This document shows positions 21,611 through 32,723 of a stretch of DNA of 64,000 nt, one piece after another; position 1 is the first letter of the stretch, and each line of letters begins with the position of its first letter. Both the position numbers and the translations under genes were made by a program. The notes beneath the pieces are model-generated. The model did not search any database and was not told the DNA's origin. It saw only the letters and a list, made by a program, of their open reading frames with translations. Location of the stretch: contig NC_092407.1 of the NCBI RefSeq assembly GCF_009017415.1, positions 4,898,001-4,962,000 of the forward strand, read 5' to 3'. This DNA is from Aspergillus flavus (lineage: Eukaryota > Ascomycota > Eurotiomycetes > Eurotiales > Aspergillaceae).

Positions 21611-23239
21611 TTACAGACTTTTCTGGGGAAGGTGCAGAGTAATTTTACTGATGCTTTCCAGAGCCACGTCGTCCTCGGCGACCCACAGATCGACCACACC
21701 ATTGAATTGTCCCGCTCCACGCTGATAACCCCTCATTTCAATGCATCGTTTACCCGGAAGGCCGGACTTTGGCTGCAGCTTTGCAATGTGCAGATACGTG
21801 GCATCTTCAATCGGTCCCTCAGTGGCCGGCCCCAGCACATCGACCAGGTCCTGTCCTTGCTTGTTGCGCGCTTGTATGTACCGGCGGAAATGACCTGTCT
21901 TCTTTAGTCGGAAAACTTTGAACTGTGTACCTCCAGCTCCACCGATAATAATTGGGCCTCCAGTTTCAGTCCCAGTCCATGATAGTGGGGGCAACCTATC
22001 AACAAGCTCAGAGATGAAAAACAGATCATCAAGCGGGAGAATATGACCGTCCGCAATCACCTCGGGCCAACCCCGGCGCGAGATATCGAGTGGCAGAGAA
22101 GGAGCCAGGAGAAGGTTCCACTGATACTTCTCCAGAAGACCTTTAAAGAAGTTTTCCCGGGCCTTTTGGATTGTCAAGTTGTAGTTTGGCGCCACTTTCA
22201 GATCCAGGGCGCCGATCAATGCCCAGTATTGGTCTGGGTTTGTGGCTTTATCATAGCGGCGACTGCCCTTGCCTGCAAGGATAGTAAGGGGCACAGGGTT
22301 GTCATAATAACCAAACAGACCAGACCGAATGATCTCACACAGGATTTCTTGAGCGTAAACACGGTTCTCCCGCACCGAGGTAAAATCTCTGAAGAGAGGG
22401 TCGGGATTCCCTTCTCCAGTGAACAGTGCCATAGCGATATCTCTGGCAAGTTTGGCGGGGACGATCGCCAGGTCCACTACGGTTGCCTCGTCGGAATGGA
22501 ACCTCTTGTCCTTTGGCACGTCGGGAAGCCTGGCTCCGTGACGATCGACCAGGCGGGAATGGTTCAACAGCACCCCTTCCTGCAAAGTCCAAATCGACGT
22601 AAGCCAGGGCTCACGTTCCCTGATTCGTTGTAGGCCCGTACTAAAATTCTGCAGCCATTGCCGTAAAGGGCGTTTGGGATAGTGATTCCGCAGAAACTGC
22701 CCCACGTCAGAAGACTGCGCCCAGTTGGTGTCATGCAGCCATATAATGCTGGCCTTGGCATTTTTGTAGATTGCCCTATCCAACCCCTCGATGTTAGTCA
22801 AGTCCACGGAGAAAGTGGTAGAGACGAGGACTTACATTTGTTTCCCGATTTCTTGCTCAGCAATGTCTTTATGGGATCCGCCTTGCGGGACACACATCCA
22901 GTCCCACCAGACGTAGCGTTTACCCATACTAGTAATGACTTTTTTTGCCTCGTCCAGTGAGATAGCATCTTTTGCTAAGCGTGGAATTTTCCAGTCAATC
23001 CCATCTGGAGCATCTTTCTCTGGGACAGTATCTGTTCTGTTCCAGTATTTGCCCCACGTGTACGAGATGATGCCATAACCATACTCGCGATTCTTTGGGT
23101 CTTGGTGAAAACGAATGCGAGAATATGCTCTCACTACCCAGTCGTCTAGGTCGAGGAGCCACCGAGGCTGATTAGAAATATTAGGGGGGATTTCAAATCG
23201 AGGCTTAGAATTGTTGGAGGCATTTGGGAGGCTAGACAT
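21611..23239 (-). CDS. HET-like (heterokaryon incompatibility-related) protein
   Basis: Two exons, 23239-22836 and 22775-21611, separated by a 60-nt intron (GTAAGT...GATAG); 522 aa. The joined frame reads EIGKQMAIYKNAKASIIWLH across the splice, as expected in the family. Block 1 of the HET domain is YGIISYTWGKYW (about 54-65). Block 2 is YVWWDWMCVPQGG (about 108-120), equivalent to the usual wiDaICINQ stretch. Block 3 includes EPWLTSIWTLQEGVLLN. The C-terminal 300 residues have no recognised domain. HET proteins trigger programmed cell death in non-self recognition, but this subgroup with WWDWMCVPQ is widespread and mostly uncharacterised, so an allorecognition role is inferred only. It lies convergent to the DUF3433 gene and alone at the edge of a 2.4-kb gap. 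Confidence 0.83.
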
Positions 23240-25662
23240 CCTGGATAATACACCGAAAGTCTAGAGTCGGTGCACTGAATTGTGTTTGAGAAAGATTCTC
23301 CAGTATTGCTTTGCTTAGTCCTGAAGCGTAGATTGGAGAACGAATATTGTAAACAGAAGTGGCTGCCTGCAGCATCTTATAGTATGTTTATATAGAGTTT
23401 ATAGTTGGCTCTTAATAAGAGGGATTGTAATGAAAGGCTGGCTGAATGATCGGCTTCGTTTGTGACAGACAGCGAAGCGAAAGTTTAACGGGAGCGAAAA
23501 GGTGAAATAGGCGGACGCAGTACAACGGATCAGCATCATTTAAAACCGAAGATCAGTAGGCAACTATGCGTCTGAGCTAGAACAACTCACCAATGTCCTC
23601 AGGTGGCATTATAGCGCATGAGCCGCTCAACTTATACGACAACGCTAGAAACACATTAGAGAAGCACTTGTCTTTAGTGACAATACTGACAGATATCCTG
23701 AGTTGGTCGAGGAAGCAGAAAAACCGTATACAGAACAATGATCTGTTCACTAGGTGATCGGTAACTGAAAACAGGGAGAGCCAACTGGATTCACAGGAAA
23801 ATGCAACCGATTTGGACAATTGATTATATTGGATTGGTAGGATCAACGTGGAGAACTGTACGTCTGCTTTACTGTATTGATAGTTCTAGCTGGATGTAAC
23901 GCCGTCTAACTTGCACTGACTTCAATCTTCTCAGCTTCCACTGGCGGTCAGTGTGGCTATACTTAAGTTCTGCACGGTACACTTTCGACCCGCCGGACTA
24001 ATGCATAGGCCAGCTCAGGTATATTACACGTGGACTAATAGAACTAGCTAGGACCCATGCTAACTATATAATACTGCTATAGACTATTCAATGGTAGTCA
24101 CCTGTAACGTGCATTATTCCAAATGCTATTATGTTAAGATGGGCCATTACTAAATTACCACGCACGTCCCTTTCGGACCGTTCCACCAATGTACGGTTCC
24201 GGACCGTGTGGCAGTAATAACTTTACTAAGTCAACTTGGATCGCTTGGTCTAGGTGGATTTGACCTTGGGTTTTCTACTCCTCAGTAGAAAATGTGATTA
24301 ACCAGGTAATTATCCAGGTAGTAAGAGATATAGGAAAATGAGTTGATGCGGATTGGCGGCATTGGGTTACCCTAACCGCTCAGGGTTCTTACTGTCACGA
24401 CTCACCACCAATAACACCACACTGGATAGTAGATGTCTCCGACAATGTGAAGGCTACATTCATTTAACATATAACTCTGTAATTTCTATCATGAACCCTA
24501 GCACTTTAAGCCTAGTTGAATCCAGTCTTCTAACAATCCTATAGCTAATCTAACCATCCAACCATTCAACGGTCGGCATGAGCTCATCCCTTAGCAGCAA
24601 CCTTGGCATTTAAAAATCTGGCTGCAATGTTGTCATATAGTTAGCTGTAAACGACTAAAGTAATGACGTAACTAAGCCGCAGTCGCCTTGTATTTAGGGA
24701 TTCTAGAAAAAAGGTACGCTGGCGTACAATTGGCAGAGATGTGAACGTCTAGGATCGGGGACTGAAGTTGGGATTTGAAGCCCTAAATGGGATAAGCTTG
24801 AAATTTCCGCTTGATATAACAGTCATGATTGGCTGGATTGACAGCCGGTGGCCATTCCAAAGGGTAACGATCGTCGGTGGATCTCTAGGGCTAGAGAAGA
24901 TATTTTTACGTCGTGGTTTCCACCAAGCTTATTCAAGCTCAGGGACCATTTATCTATGATGACAGTTGATGCTATACGATCCTTAGTAATATGCGTCATG
25001 CTCAGCATTAATCAACCAGGGTCAACGAGTTCTAGAAATCGGGATCGACATGTCCTATGGTCGGGTTCCTTGAAACCAGTTGTATATCTCCCGGATTCTG
25101 CTGCCAGCCGGCATGACATCCCGAGCGATCAATGATGAACATTCTAGAGCCCCCAGATGCCGTACAGGGTAGGTGCTCGATACGTTAAAAATCCCTGTAG
25201 AAAAATAGAGGGCTCGGTCTGTTGATTGCCAAGGAGTAGATGAGATTTTTCTTTTGTAAGGGTTTCCGGCTGGTCGTGACATCATAGATCCGCCGGCCGG
25301 GCGAGAATCCGCTCAATCAGTGCGATAGGGTTGTTTTGCCACGCGACTCACTGATATCAACCAGGGAACATTGGACACAATTAGATAACTCATTGGACAT
25401 TTAAGCGTACGGTGTCAGAACAGTTGCTCTTGGATATCATGGGCCCACCGCTCGTAGTTTATATAGCAGAAAAGGAAGGAGGGACGCTTTTTTCACATCG
25501 TTGATGATGGTATGATATAACTTTTTGATAATACACCGATTTAGCCTATTTTTCTTATTCCCTATTTATACATTGTACATCTTTCCTTTCTAATTTCTCC
25601 CCTTCATTTTCCTTTACTCATATATGCTCCATCGTTGGAATTAGACGCCCTTAAAATCCGAG
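23240..25662. other. Gene-poor spacer, about 2.4 kb
   Basis: AT-rich with no supported gene. Contains two CGGACCGT boxes 26 bp apart at 24174 and 24200 with an ACGGTTCCG between them. The last 100 bp before the aquaporin ATG are pyrimidine-rich (CTTTCCTTTCTAATTTCTCC), typical of fungal core promoters. Confidence 0.55.
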
Positions 25663-27380
25663 ATGCCGGAGGAACAGGACCTGGCCGATGGCCGTCAGGA
25701 CAGGAACAACGACCTGAATACAATCCAAGAAAATAGAAACGAGTCATCAACAGCCAATGAACAACAAAACAACACGAGACAAGACAGACAGCGCCCACCA
25801 CTACATTATCACAACACCGGATCACAGCGACCCGCCCGATACTCCCAACTCAGAAGACGCCAGACGAACCAGACAAGTCGGACAAACCAGACAACTCACA
25901 CAAACCAGACAATTCCCTCTCTTGCTGGCCCACGAGAACCCGACCCTAACTGGACTTACGTTCATCCAGAATATCATGACATGAATCCCGACTATGGGAA
26001 GAGCAATGAAGAGCCGGTTTGGGGTTTAGCAAAACCGCTTCCGCGTGTGGTCCGACCAGGTATGCGCCGCCATGATGGCGGGGGGACAACGTCTGCCTAT
26101 CCGACAGGTCAGAAGGGGGAGTCGGAACCAGTGCCTGAGTTGGAGGCCACTCCGGATCAGGGAGATGAGCATGGAAAAGAAGGCCAAGACGTTTCTAGTC
26201 CTGGGCCGGGCGCCCATGGCGATACAATGGTACACCAGGAGATGTCAAATGCGGATGCCCCCGACAGAGTATCGCGTCCGGTAGAAGACGAGGTGACAGA
26301 GGATGCGAGCGATCCGTACGGTGGTGAGGCAGAGCATTTTAACAAGTGGTCTAGGGTACGTCACAGACTGCGGGAGCCATTTGCTGAATGGTTAGGGGTA
26401 AGAAATATCCTGTCCATACGGAATATTGATTAAGAAATACCGTACTAACAATGGAATTGACAGACTACAGTGGCAATGCTAATCGGACTATGTGCGACTC
26501 TGGCAATTTCCACCGGGAAAGGTGATGCAGGCAACAAACTCACTCTCTACTGGGCATGGGGACTGGCAATTACCGTGGGAATCTACATTGCCGGTGGGAT
26601 CAGCGGTGGACATCTAAACCCGGCCATTTCCATTTCCCTATGGATTTATCGAGGTTTTCCAGGACGGCGATGCATCTACTATGTGATTGCTCAGATTTTG
26701 GGGGCTCTCACAGCCGGCGGACTTGCTTATTGCATATACCGCGATTCAATTTTCCACAGCGGTTCCAACAGCGGTACCGGCATCACAATGGGTGCTACTG
26801 GTCTAGGATTCTATACCGAGCCCTTGGCGTACGTCCGCAATGTGACGGCATTCTTCAATGAATTTGTCGCTGCTGCTATCTTAATCTGCACAATCTTTGC
26901 CATGGGTGACGATAGCAACGCTCCACCCGGTGCGGGTATGCACTCGTTTATCATTGGCCTGCTGATCTTTGTGTTAGCAATCGGTTTTGGTTATAATACT
27001 GGAGGGTGTGTATTTCCCTATGTATTGGAAAGTTCTGTGAGAAATGGTCTTGCTAATGGAAGTATAGATGTTTCAACCCAGCCAGAGACCTTGGCCCTCG
27101 CTTGGTGGCTCTGATGGCAGGATACGGTGGAAGTACGTTCACGGAAAGAGGGGGATGGTGGTTTTGGGGAGCTTGGCTGGCTACCATCTCCGGTGCCCTG
27201 GTCGGGGGCGCAATGTATGACATTTTCATCTTTATTGGTGGAGAGTCTCCGATAAACTATCCACGTACTCGTCGCCAGAGGTCCAAGCTGAAGAAGGAAG
27301 CCAAGTGGAGGAGAAGGCTTAATCTGGGGCGCCAGAGGCTGCCCAGTATCGAAGAAGGAATCAAGGAGCTGGATGAATGA
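25663..27380 (+). CDS. Aquaglyceroporin (MIP family) with long N-terminal extension
   Basis: Three exons: 25663-26397, 26464-27005 and 27068-27380; 529 aa. The channel body starts near residue 246. It has the first pore motif GGHLNPAIS (Asn297-Pro-Ala) and the second CFNPARDLGPR (Asn429-Pro-Ala-Arg-Asp433), rebuilt exactly across the last intron. The Asp after NPAR marks the glycerol-conducting branch. Six helices and two half-helices can be placed. The first 245 residues are hydrophilic, Gln/Asn/Arg/Glu-rich, and contain a short NQT-rich repeat (three AACCAGACA copies between about 25866 and 25912) plus EPDPNWTYVHPEYHDMNPDY; such tails occur in Fps1-like fungal channels and gate them during osmotic stress. 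The C-terminal tail is strongly basic. Plasma-membrane glycerol/water flux is the likely role. Neighbours give no further hint. Confidence 0.92.
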
Positions 27381-28934
27381 GGCTTGACTTTAATCCATAT
27401 GTATATAGAATTATAGACGAAACATCATTTAATGCGGCTCTGTATTTGCATCCTACATTAATTTGATATCATAATTTATCTCGGATGAATCCTGATTTTC
27501 ATAAGCTTTTCCATACATAAGTGCATGGACAAATATATCACCAACGAGGCTATGAGTATCTTCGCTAACAAATAGCCGATCTGCCACTTATAGGATTACG
27601 ACGGCGTCACCATCCTGAACAGTATCCGAAGAATTGTACATGCGTCTTGCGCGAGTAAGATCGAGGAATCGCTCCTGTTTTAAGACATACAACAGTGTTC
27701 TTTTAACAGCCATCGACTTACTCGTCTTCTCTAGGAGTATAGCTCTTTCATCATTGCAGCCTGATAAAACCCATGTCTGCTGGATAGGACAGCAGAAATG
27801 CGTTTAAGCTGTAAGGGGGCTTTCAGTGTTGTAGTACAATCCGAGGATGGTTAAACCAACCCCCCCCTCTTTCCTGCTCGCCTAGCCTCTTCCTATACCG
27901 TGGGAATCTAGTCCAATTACCTATGAGAGGCGTTGATCAGCGATTACCCGGATTGATCGAGACGTATTTGGATGCCCAAGCCCAAAGGTGCAACACGGTA
28001 ATTTGTCAAGAATAGCTTGACAGATAAATTAAGTTTGAGGGGCGAAGCGCTGGCAAGCACTTATAAGAAGTCATCCCAACCCATAGAATATCAGATGCTC
28101 TGGGATACTGCCTTTCTGCTCCCCATCACATGGCTGCATTACACTGCAGCAGCTTATTTGAGCACTAAAAGCTGCTTGTGAAGATAATCTTCCTCAGGTG
28201 AGCTTGATATTCCTTTTCGAATAGATTTCTCTAGAAGGCAAAATACTAACGAGCGTTCAGTGCAACAACAACATTTCAAGATGCCACAATAGCAACCCAA
28301 AGTAAAACTGCAACCAAAACCATGGAAGAAGGCCAAAGAGCTCGAACCGGAAGTCCATTTTCTGGTAAACATACACTCTTCTGGAGTAAGTCAGATATTC
28401 AGCTATAGTTTCTAGATTAACGGTTATTAGTGGCTAGCAGAACCGAAGGGCGCCTATAGTAAACATCCACAGGGTTACTCAGGGACAGCCGGTAAAGACA
28501 AGACTAAGACTAAATAAACCACAAATCAACGGGTCTTAATGTATTCTCGGAGGTTCTCGTGTACTTAGGCTAAGTGGGGAATGTTTCTAGAGGCTCTAGT
28601 CACATCGTGGAAGCCGCAGGGTCTCTCTATTGCTTTATGGATAGGCAGTATAGGCAATACGATCATTCACCGAGTTCCTCTGTCCCGCAGACTATACCGT
28701 GACTTCTTCACCGGGTTTGTTCACTAGCTCGATTTATTCCACCGTAGACTCTCTTTCTGATGCAAATTTTGCTTGGTGGTGGCCCAGCAAAAGAGTCATC
28801 GGGGTGCGGCAGCCCGAGCGGAACTTAGTAAACCCCGAGATGGTTTACTTAAAACAGTCTCGAAAGGCTTCTCTTGAGACTCAGAATGATCATTTCCAAA
28901 CCCAAACCATAAACCCTGTCTACAGAATTGAACA
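27381..28934. other. Intergenic spacer
   Basis: About 1.55 kb with no recognisable gene. A C-run (about 27861-27868) and several short frames are the only features. Confidence 0.6.
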
Positions 28935-30455
28935 ATGGACAAAACCTGGGATGTCATTATTGCTGGCGCTGGGCCAGTAGGTCTTTTCCTCGCCTGTGAA
29001 CTGGCCATAGCTGGCGTGTCGGTACTTGTACTGGAGCGAGAGATGCAGCCGGAGTCGCCTTGGAAAGAGGGATTGTTTGGGCGTCGCGGTCTCTATACCC
29101 CGGCGGTCGAGGCATTTTACCGCCGTGGCATCTTGAAGAGAATTTTCGGTGATGATGAGCGTCCGACGCATTTGAAGAAGACTGAAGGCTTTCAATATGG
29201 AGGACACTTTGCGGGCTTGGTGCTTAATGCAAACAACATCGAGTTTTCACGCTGGCCATATCGCTTGCCAGGACCGTCCTTTCTTCCTGGTCCGACTTCT
29301 CTTGGACGTCTTGAGGCTGTGTTGTCGGAACGTGCAGAGACGCTGGGTGTCCAGATCCTTAGAGGTATGGAAGTCTCCCGGCTCGCTGATGAAGGTGAAT
29401 CAGTCAAGGTATGGGCGGGCGACCAGTGGTTTACGGCTCAATGGCTTGTCGGATGTGACGGTGGACGCAGCGCAGTTCGGAAAACTGCTGGATTCGAGTT
29501 TGTCGGGACCGAAGCAGAATTCACTGGTTATATTGCGGTATGTGATCTCGACCGACCAGACTTATTGAAGTCAGGTTTCACGCACACAAACTCGGGGATG
29601 TACATAGTTAGCGGACCTGGACAGTTGCATGTTATCGATTTTGATAGGAGCTTTGATCGGTCACAAACTATCACGCGGGAACACTTCCAGGAAGTGCTAC
29701 GGCGAGTGTCGGGCACAAACATCGTTGTCGAAGCGCTTCACCTAGCCTCCTCCTTCACCGATCGCTCGAAGCAAGCAACAGAATATCGTAGAGGACGCAT
29801 CCTATTGGCTGGTGACAGTGCCCACATACACTCTCCACTGGGCGCGCAAGGATTGAGTACAGGAATTGGCGATGCGATGAATCTCGGCTGGAAGCTTGCG
29901 GCTACCGTCAAGGGGTTTGCATCTCCTGGTCTGCTAGACACCTACCACCAAGAGCGGCATCCAGAGGCAGCTCGAGTGCTTGAGTGGACTCGCGCTCAGG
30001 TGGCGGCCTTACGCCCTGATCCATATGGCCAGGCTATTGCGAGTCTCATGCGGGACATGATCAATACCCAAGATGGGGCGACTTATCTCGCCGATCGCAT
30101 CTGGGGACTTTCAGTGCGCTATGGCCCGGGCGACGCGCATCCACTTGTCGGTTCTAGCGCTCCGGATTTTGAATTCGATGATGGAATGCGACTTGGAGCT
30201 AAGTTAGGGACAGGATCTTTCTTGGTGATTGACTTTGGGAGCAACAACCAGGTGGCAGAGCATGTGCAGTCCTTGCAGTCTCTGCAGTTCATGATTCAAT
30301 ACTGTGCATGTAGCGCAAAGGAGGAATTCGGGCTCAAGGGGTTACTCTTGCGACCTGATGGTGTGGTCGCATGGGTGTCGACAGAGGAGATAAATATAAT
30401 ACGACTGCATGTTGCATTGTCTCGTTGGATAAGTCTCCGCGGTTTCGAGGCTTAA
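28935..30455 (+). CDS. FAD-dependent aromatic-ring monooxygenase (PheA/TfdB, p-hydroxybenzoate hydroxylase-fold)
   Basis: Single exon, 506 aa. The Rossmann FAD motif VIIAGAGPVGLFLACELA lies at about 7-24, with GxGxxG at 11-16 and the acidic end of strand 2 at LVLERE. The NADPH/FAD DG motif reads VGCDGGRSAVRK, and the second FAD motif RILLAGDSAHIHSPLGAQG begins near residue 288, followed by GIGDAMNLGWKLA. The C-terminal thioredoxin-like lobe (from about 400) ends with LLLRPDGVVAW, the usual close of this group. The class hydroxylates phenols, polyketide or antibiotic aromatics using NAD(P)H and O2. Bacterial relatives such as the RdmE and MhpA types have the same domain order, so ancient transfer is conceivable, but no composition break was measured. 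No polyketide synthase or ring-cleavage gene is in the window. Confidence 0.92.
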   Translation: MDKTWDVIIAGAGPVGLFLACELAIAGVSVLVLEREMQPESPWKEGLFGRRGLYTPAVEAFYRRGILKRIFGDDERPTHLKKTEGFQYGGHFAGLVLNANNIEFSRWPYRLPGPSFLPGPTSLGRLEAVLSERAETLGVQILRGMEVSRLADEGESVKVWAGDQWFTAQWLVGCDGGRSAVRKTAGFEFVGTEAEFTGYIAVCDLDRPDLLKSGFTHTNSGMYIVSGPGQLHVIDFDRSFDRSQTITREHFQEVLRRVSGTNIVVEALHLASSFTDRSKQATEYRRGRILLAGDSAHIHSPLGAQGLSTGIGDAMNLGWKLAATVKGFASPGLLDTYHQERHPEAARVLEWTRAQVAALRPDPYGQAIASLMRDMINTQDGATYLADRIWGLSVRYGPGDAHPLVGSSAPDFEFDDGMRLGAKLGTGSFLVIDFGSNNQVAEHVQSLQSLQFMIQYCACSAKEEFGLKGLLLRPDGVVAWVSTEEINIIRLHVALSRWISLRGFEA

Positions 30456-32222
30456 ATAGAGCATAGTATATGGCACATCCAAATAATACACCTACAGTAT
30501 ATAAAGAACGAAGTCTGAGAGATACTAGGACGTATAGGGCCAAACTTGAGCTTATTTACATCCTAGTCAATCTGGGCTGGCCATAAGGCATAGCTGTTTT
30601 ATTTACTTTCAACACCAGTCACGTCTTGTGAACAAGCCGAGCTACGAGGCCGGATGGCAGGCCAACGACCTCTCCGGTGCATTTTGAAGTCTTCAGCCGG
30701 ACCAGGGTTACCCTTATTCGTCCGCTACCCCTTTACCTTCTATTGGAATTTCCGACAGTGTAGTTGGATTGTCGCGACTTTGTCTACCTCCAGATGAGGC
30801 GGCCTACATAATCTCTCCATGAGAGGAATCTAGCTTCCATTCGATGGATACCTTCTCCTCATGCAATATTATTTTCCAATTCAACATAATCTCTCATTCG
30901 TATATTGCTCAGGAGGCCTCACTCTACTCATACTGCATTTCAAGACAAGACTGATCTATAACAGCAATTGTGGAAGGGGGTCGCGTACGAAGGTCCGTAG
31001 CTATCACAAAGTCTAGAATCGTCCAGGCCACCCTAAAAATAACGGATGGAAGATAGATATATATTTACCCAAATAGGTACACGCTGTTGCTGCTTTAGGG
31101 CAAGTTGAGCCCTCGTCTGTGCACCGCGAACGCAGTTGTCTCCGTACCGTTCCTCTCCTCTACATCCTTTCATTCAATGGTTCCTAGAAGTGTAACCTTG
31201 CTGCAATCTGACTCCGTTATATTTCTATATTAGGTTTAAAATGACATACAGCTCCATACAAAATGCATTGACATTTTGAAGCAATAATTTACATCAAGCT
31301 GAATCCTCGGAATCACTCTTTGGTGGCTCGGTATCCGATTACTCCTTCCCATCACATAAACAATTTCTGTGCAGTTCAAGTGTCACATAGCAGTTAAATC
31401 ACCTCTACGCTGCTTTCTGCTGACCTGAAAAGCATCAAGTAGTAAGCTTTACGTTACTGGGTTTGACCCAAATCAGACATGGGCGGATATAAAATTATTA
31501 TCGGCAGCTCAAACGGCGAACGTCCGGAGGCCGGGAGGTTTCGTGACACAGGGATCTCTACTTCAATCTATATAAGTTCGCTTTGCAATGCAATATTCAG
31601 AACGAGCCGTGTGCTGGGATAGAATGTGAACAACTTTGAGTTCCAATCCTATACATCCCTGGAGGCTGAGTTGGGCGAGACATAATACTTGGTTGTTTTT
31701 TCGATAGGTATGTAACTACTTCTCCAAAGACAGCGAGCGATACTTTTGATCAAGCACTCTATCTTGTAGACCTCAGAAGGAGTTCTCCCTCAACTCATCT
31801 TGTCGATCGCCGGACACCATACTGTTTGAAAAACCTTCGGCAATCAATTACTTCGAGTCCGGATGGAAGACCGTCACTATAATTTGCAATTTGACGAGAC
31901 AACGGCGGGCGCTCTTTGGTGAGCTACATGAATATGTATAGTAAGTACCGAATATGTATCGATGTTGTTGGATCTTAGTTCTCTCGGCTACCGGTTGATC
32001 GATGTGTACCTTCGGCGATGATCCAGAATACCACAAGATACCTTGCCGGATTGGGCACGAGCAAGTATACTCAATTTTAGATCATGGATATATAATGCCA
32101 CTCTACTCTTCTCCGTTGCCTCCCTCATCGCTCTCCAGTAACAATCACACATAGCAAGCATTCTAGCAATCGTTACTCTTCTTCGTGAAAAGCCCACCCA
32201 GCTCCACCCAACCGTCATTAAA
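30456..32222. other. Gene-poor spacer, about 1.8 kb
   Basis: No recognisable gene in either strand; AT-rich with only short frames. Confidence 0.6.
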
Positions 32223-32723
32223 ATGCGTTTCACTCTCGCTTGCCTCGCTGCCCTTGCGTCTTCCGCGGCCGCCTATATGGTCAACGCCCCAATGACTGGT
32301 GATCAAGTCCCCATTCAGGCGGGAACCATAATTACATGGTCTGCTGTTGAGTAAGCCATGGACCGTCTATGCTCTACCATGGATAATAATCCCAGTCAGC
32401 TAACATACTATATGTGATCTAGCACCGATCAACCAACATTTGATCTCTGGCTTGTCAACATGCGACACTTCGAACCCTATGCAAGGCAGATCGGCCAAGG
32501 TATCAACCGGGATGCCCAGACCTACCGAGTCCAAGGTGTGAGCGGTGTCCCGCCGAAGTATGTACACGTCCTATCATTTGTACTTCGTAACCTGTTAACT
32601 GATTCCAATAGCACTGGGTATCAATTCAACTTTGTCCGTCACGGTGCCGATGCGAATGAAGCCAAGGAGCGTCCGTTGGCTCAGTCAGGAGACTTTACTG
32701 TTTATAGTGAGGGTACTGTTTAA
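32223..32723 (+). CDS. Small secreted protein with Kre9/Knh1-like N-terminal domain
   Basis: Three exons: 32223-32350, 32423-32557 and 32612-32723; 124 aa. A signal peptide is clear (MRFTLACLAALASSAAA, cleavage near 17-18). The mature protein has the Kre9/Knh1-type beta-sandwich pattern: VNAPMTGDQVPIQAGTIITW, an acidic turn (SAVDTDQPTFDLWLVN, spliced) and a closing segment PNTGYQFNFVRHG...SGDFTVYS. The exon joins restore SAVD-TDQP and PPN-TGYQF in frame. In yeast, Kre9 and Knh1 act in beta-1,6-glucan assembly; many filamentous fungi encode short secreted or GPI-anchored proteins with only this domain. Here no Ser/Thr-rich stalk or GPI signal follows, so it is the domain alone. A cell-wall or apoplastic role is inferred. 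Confidence 0.83.
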
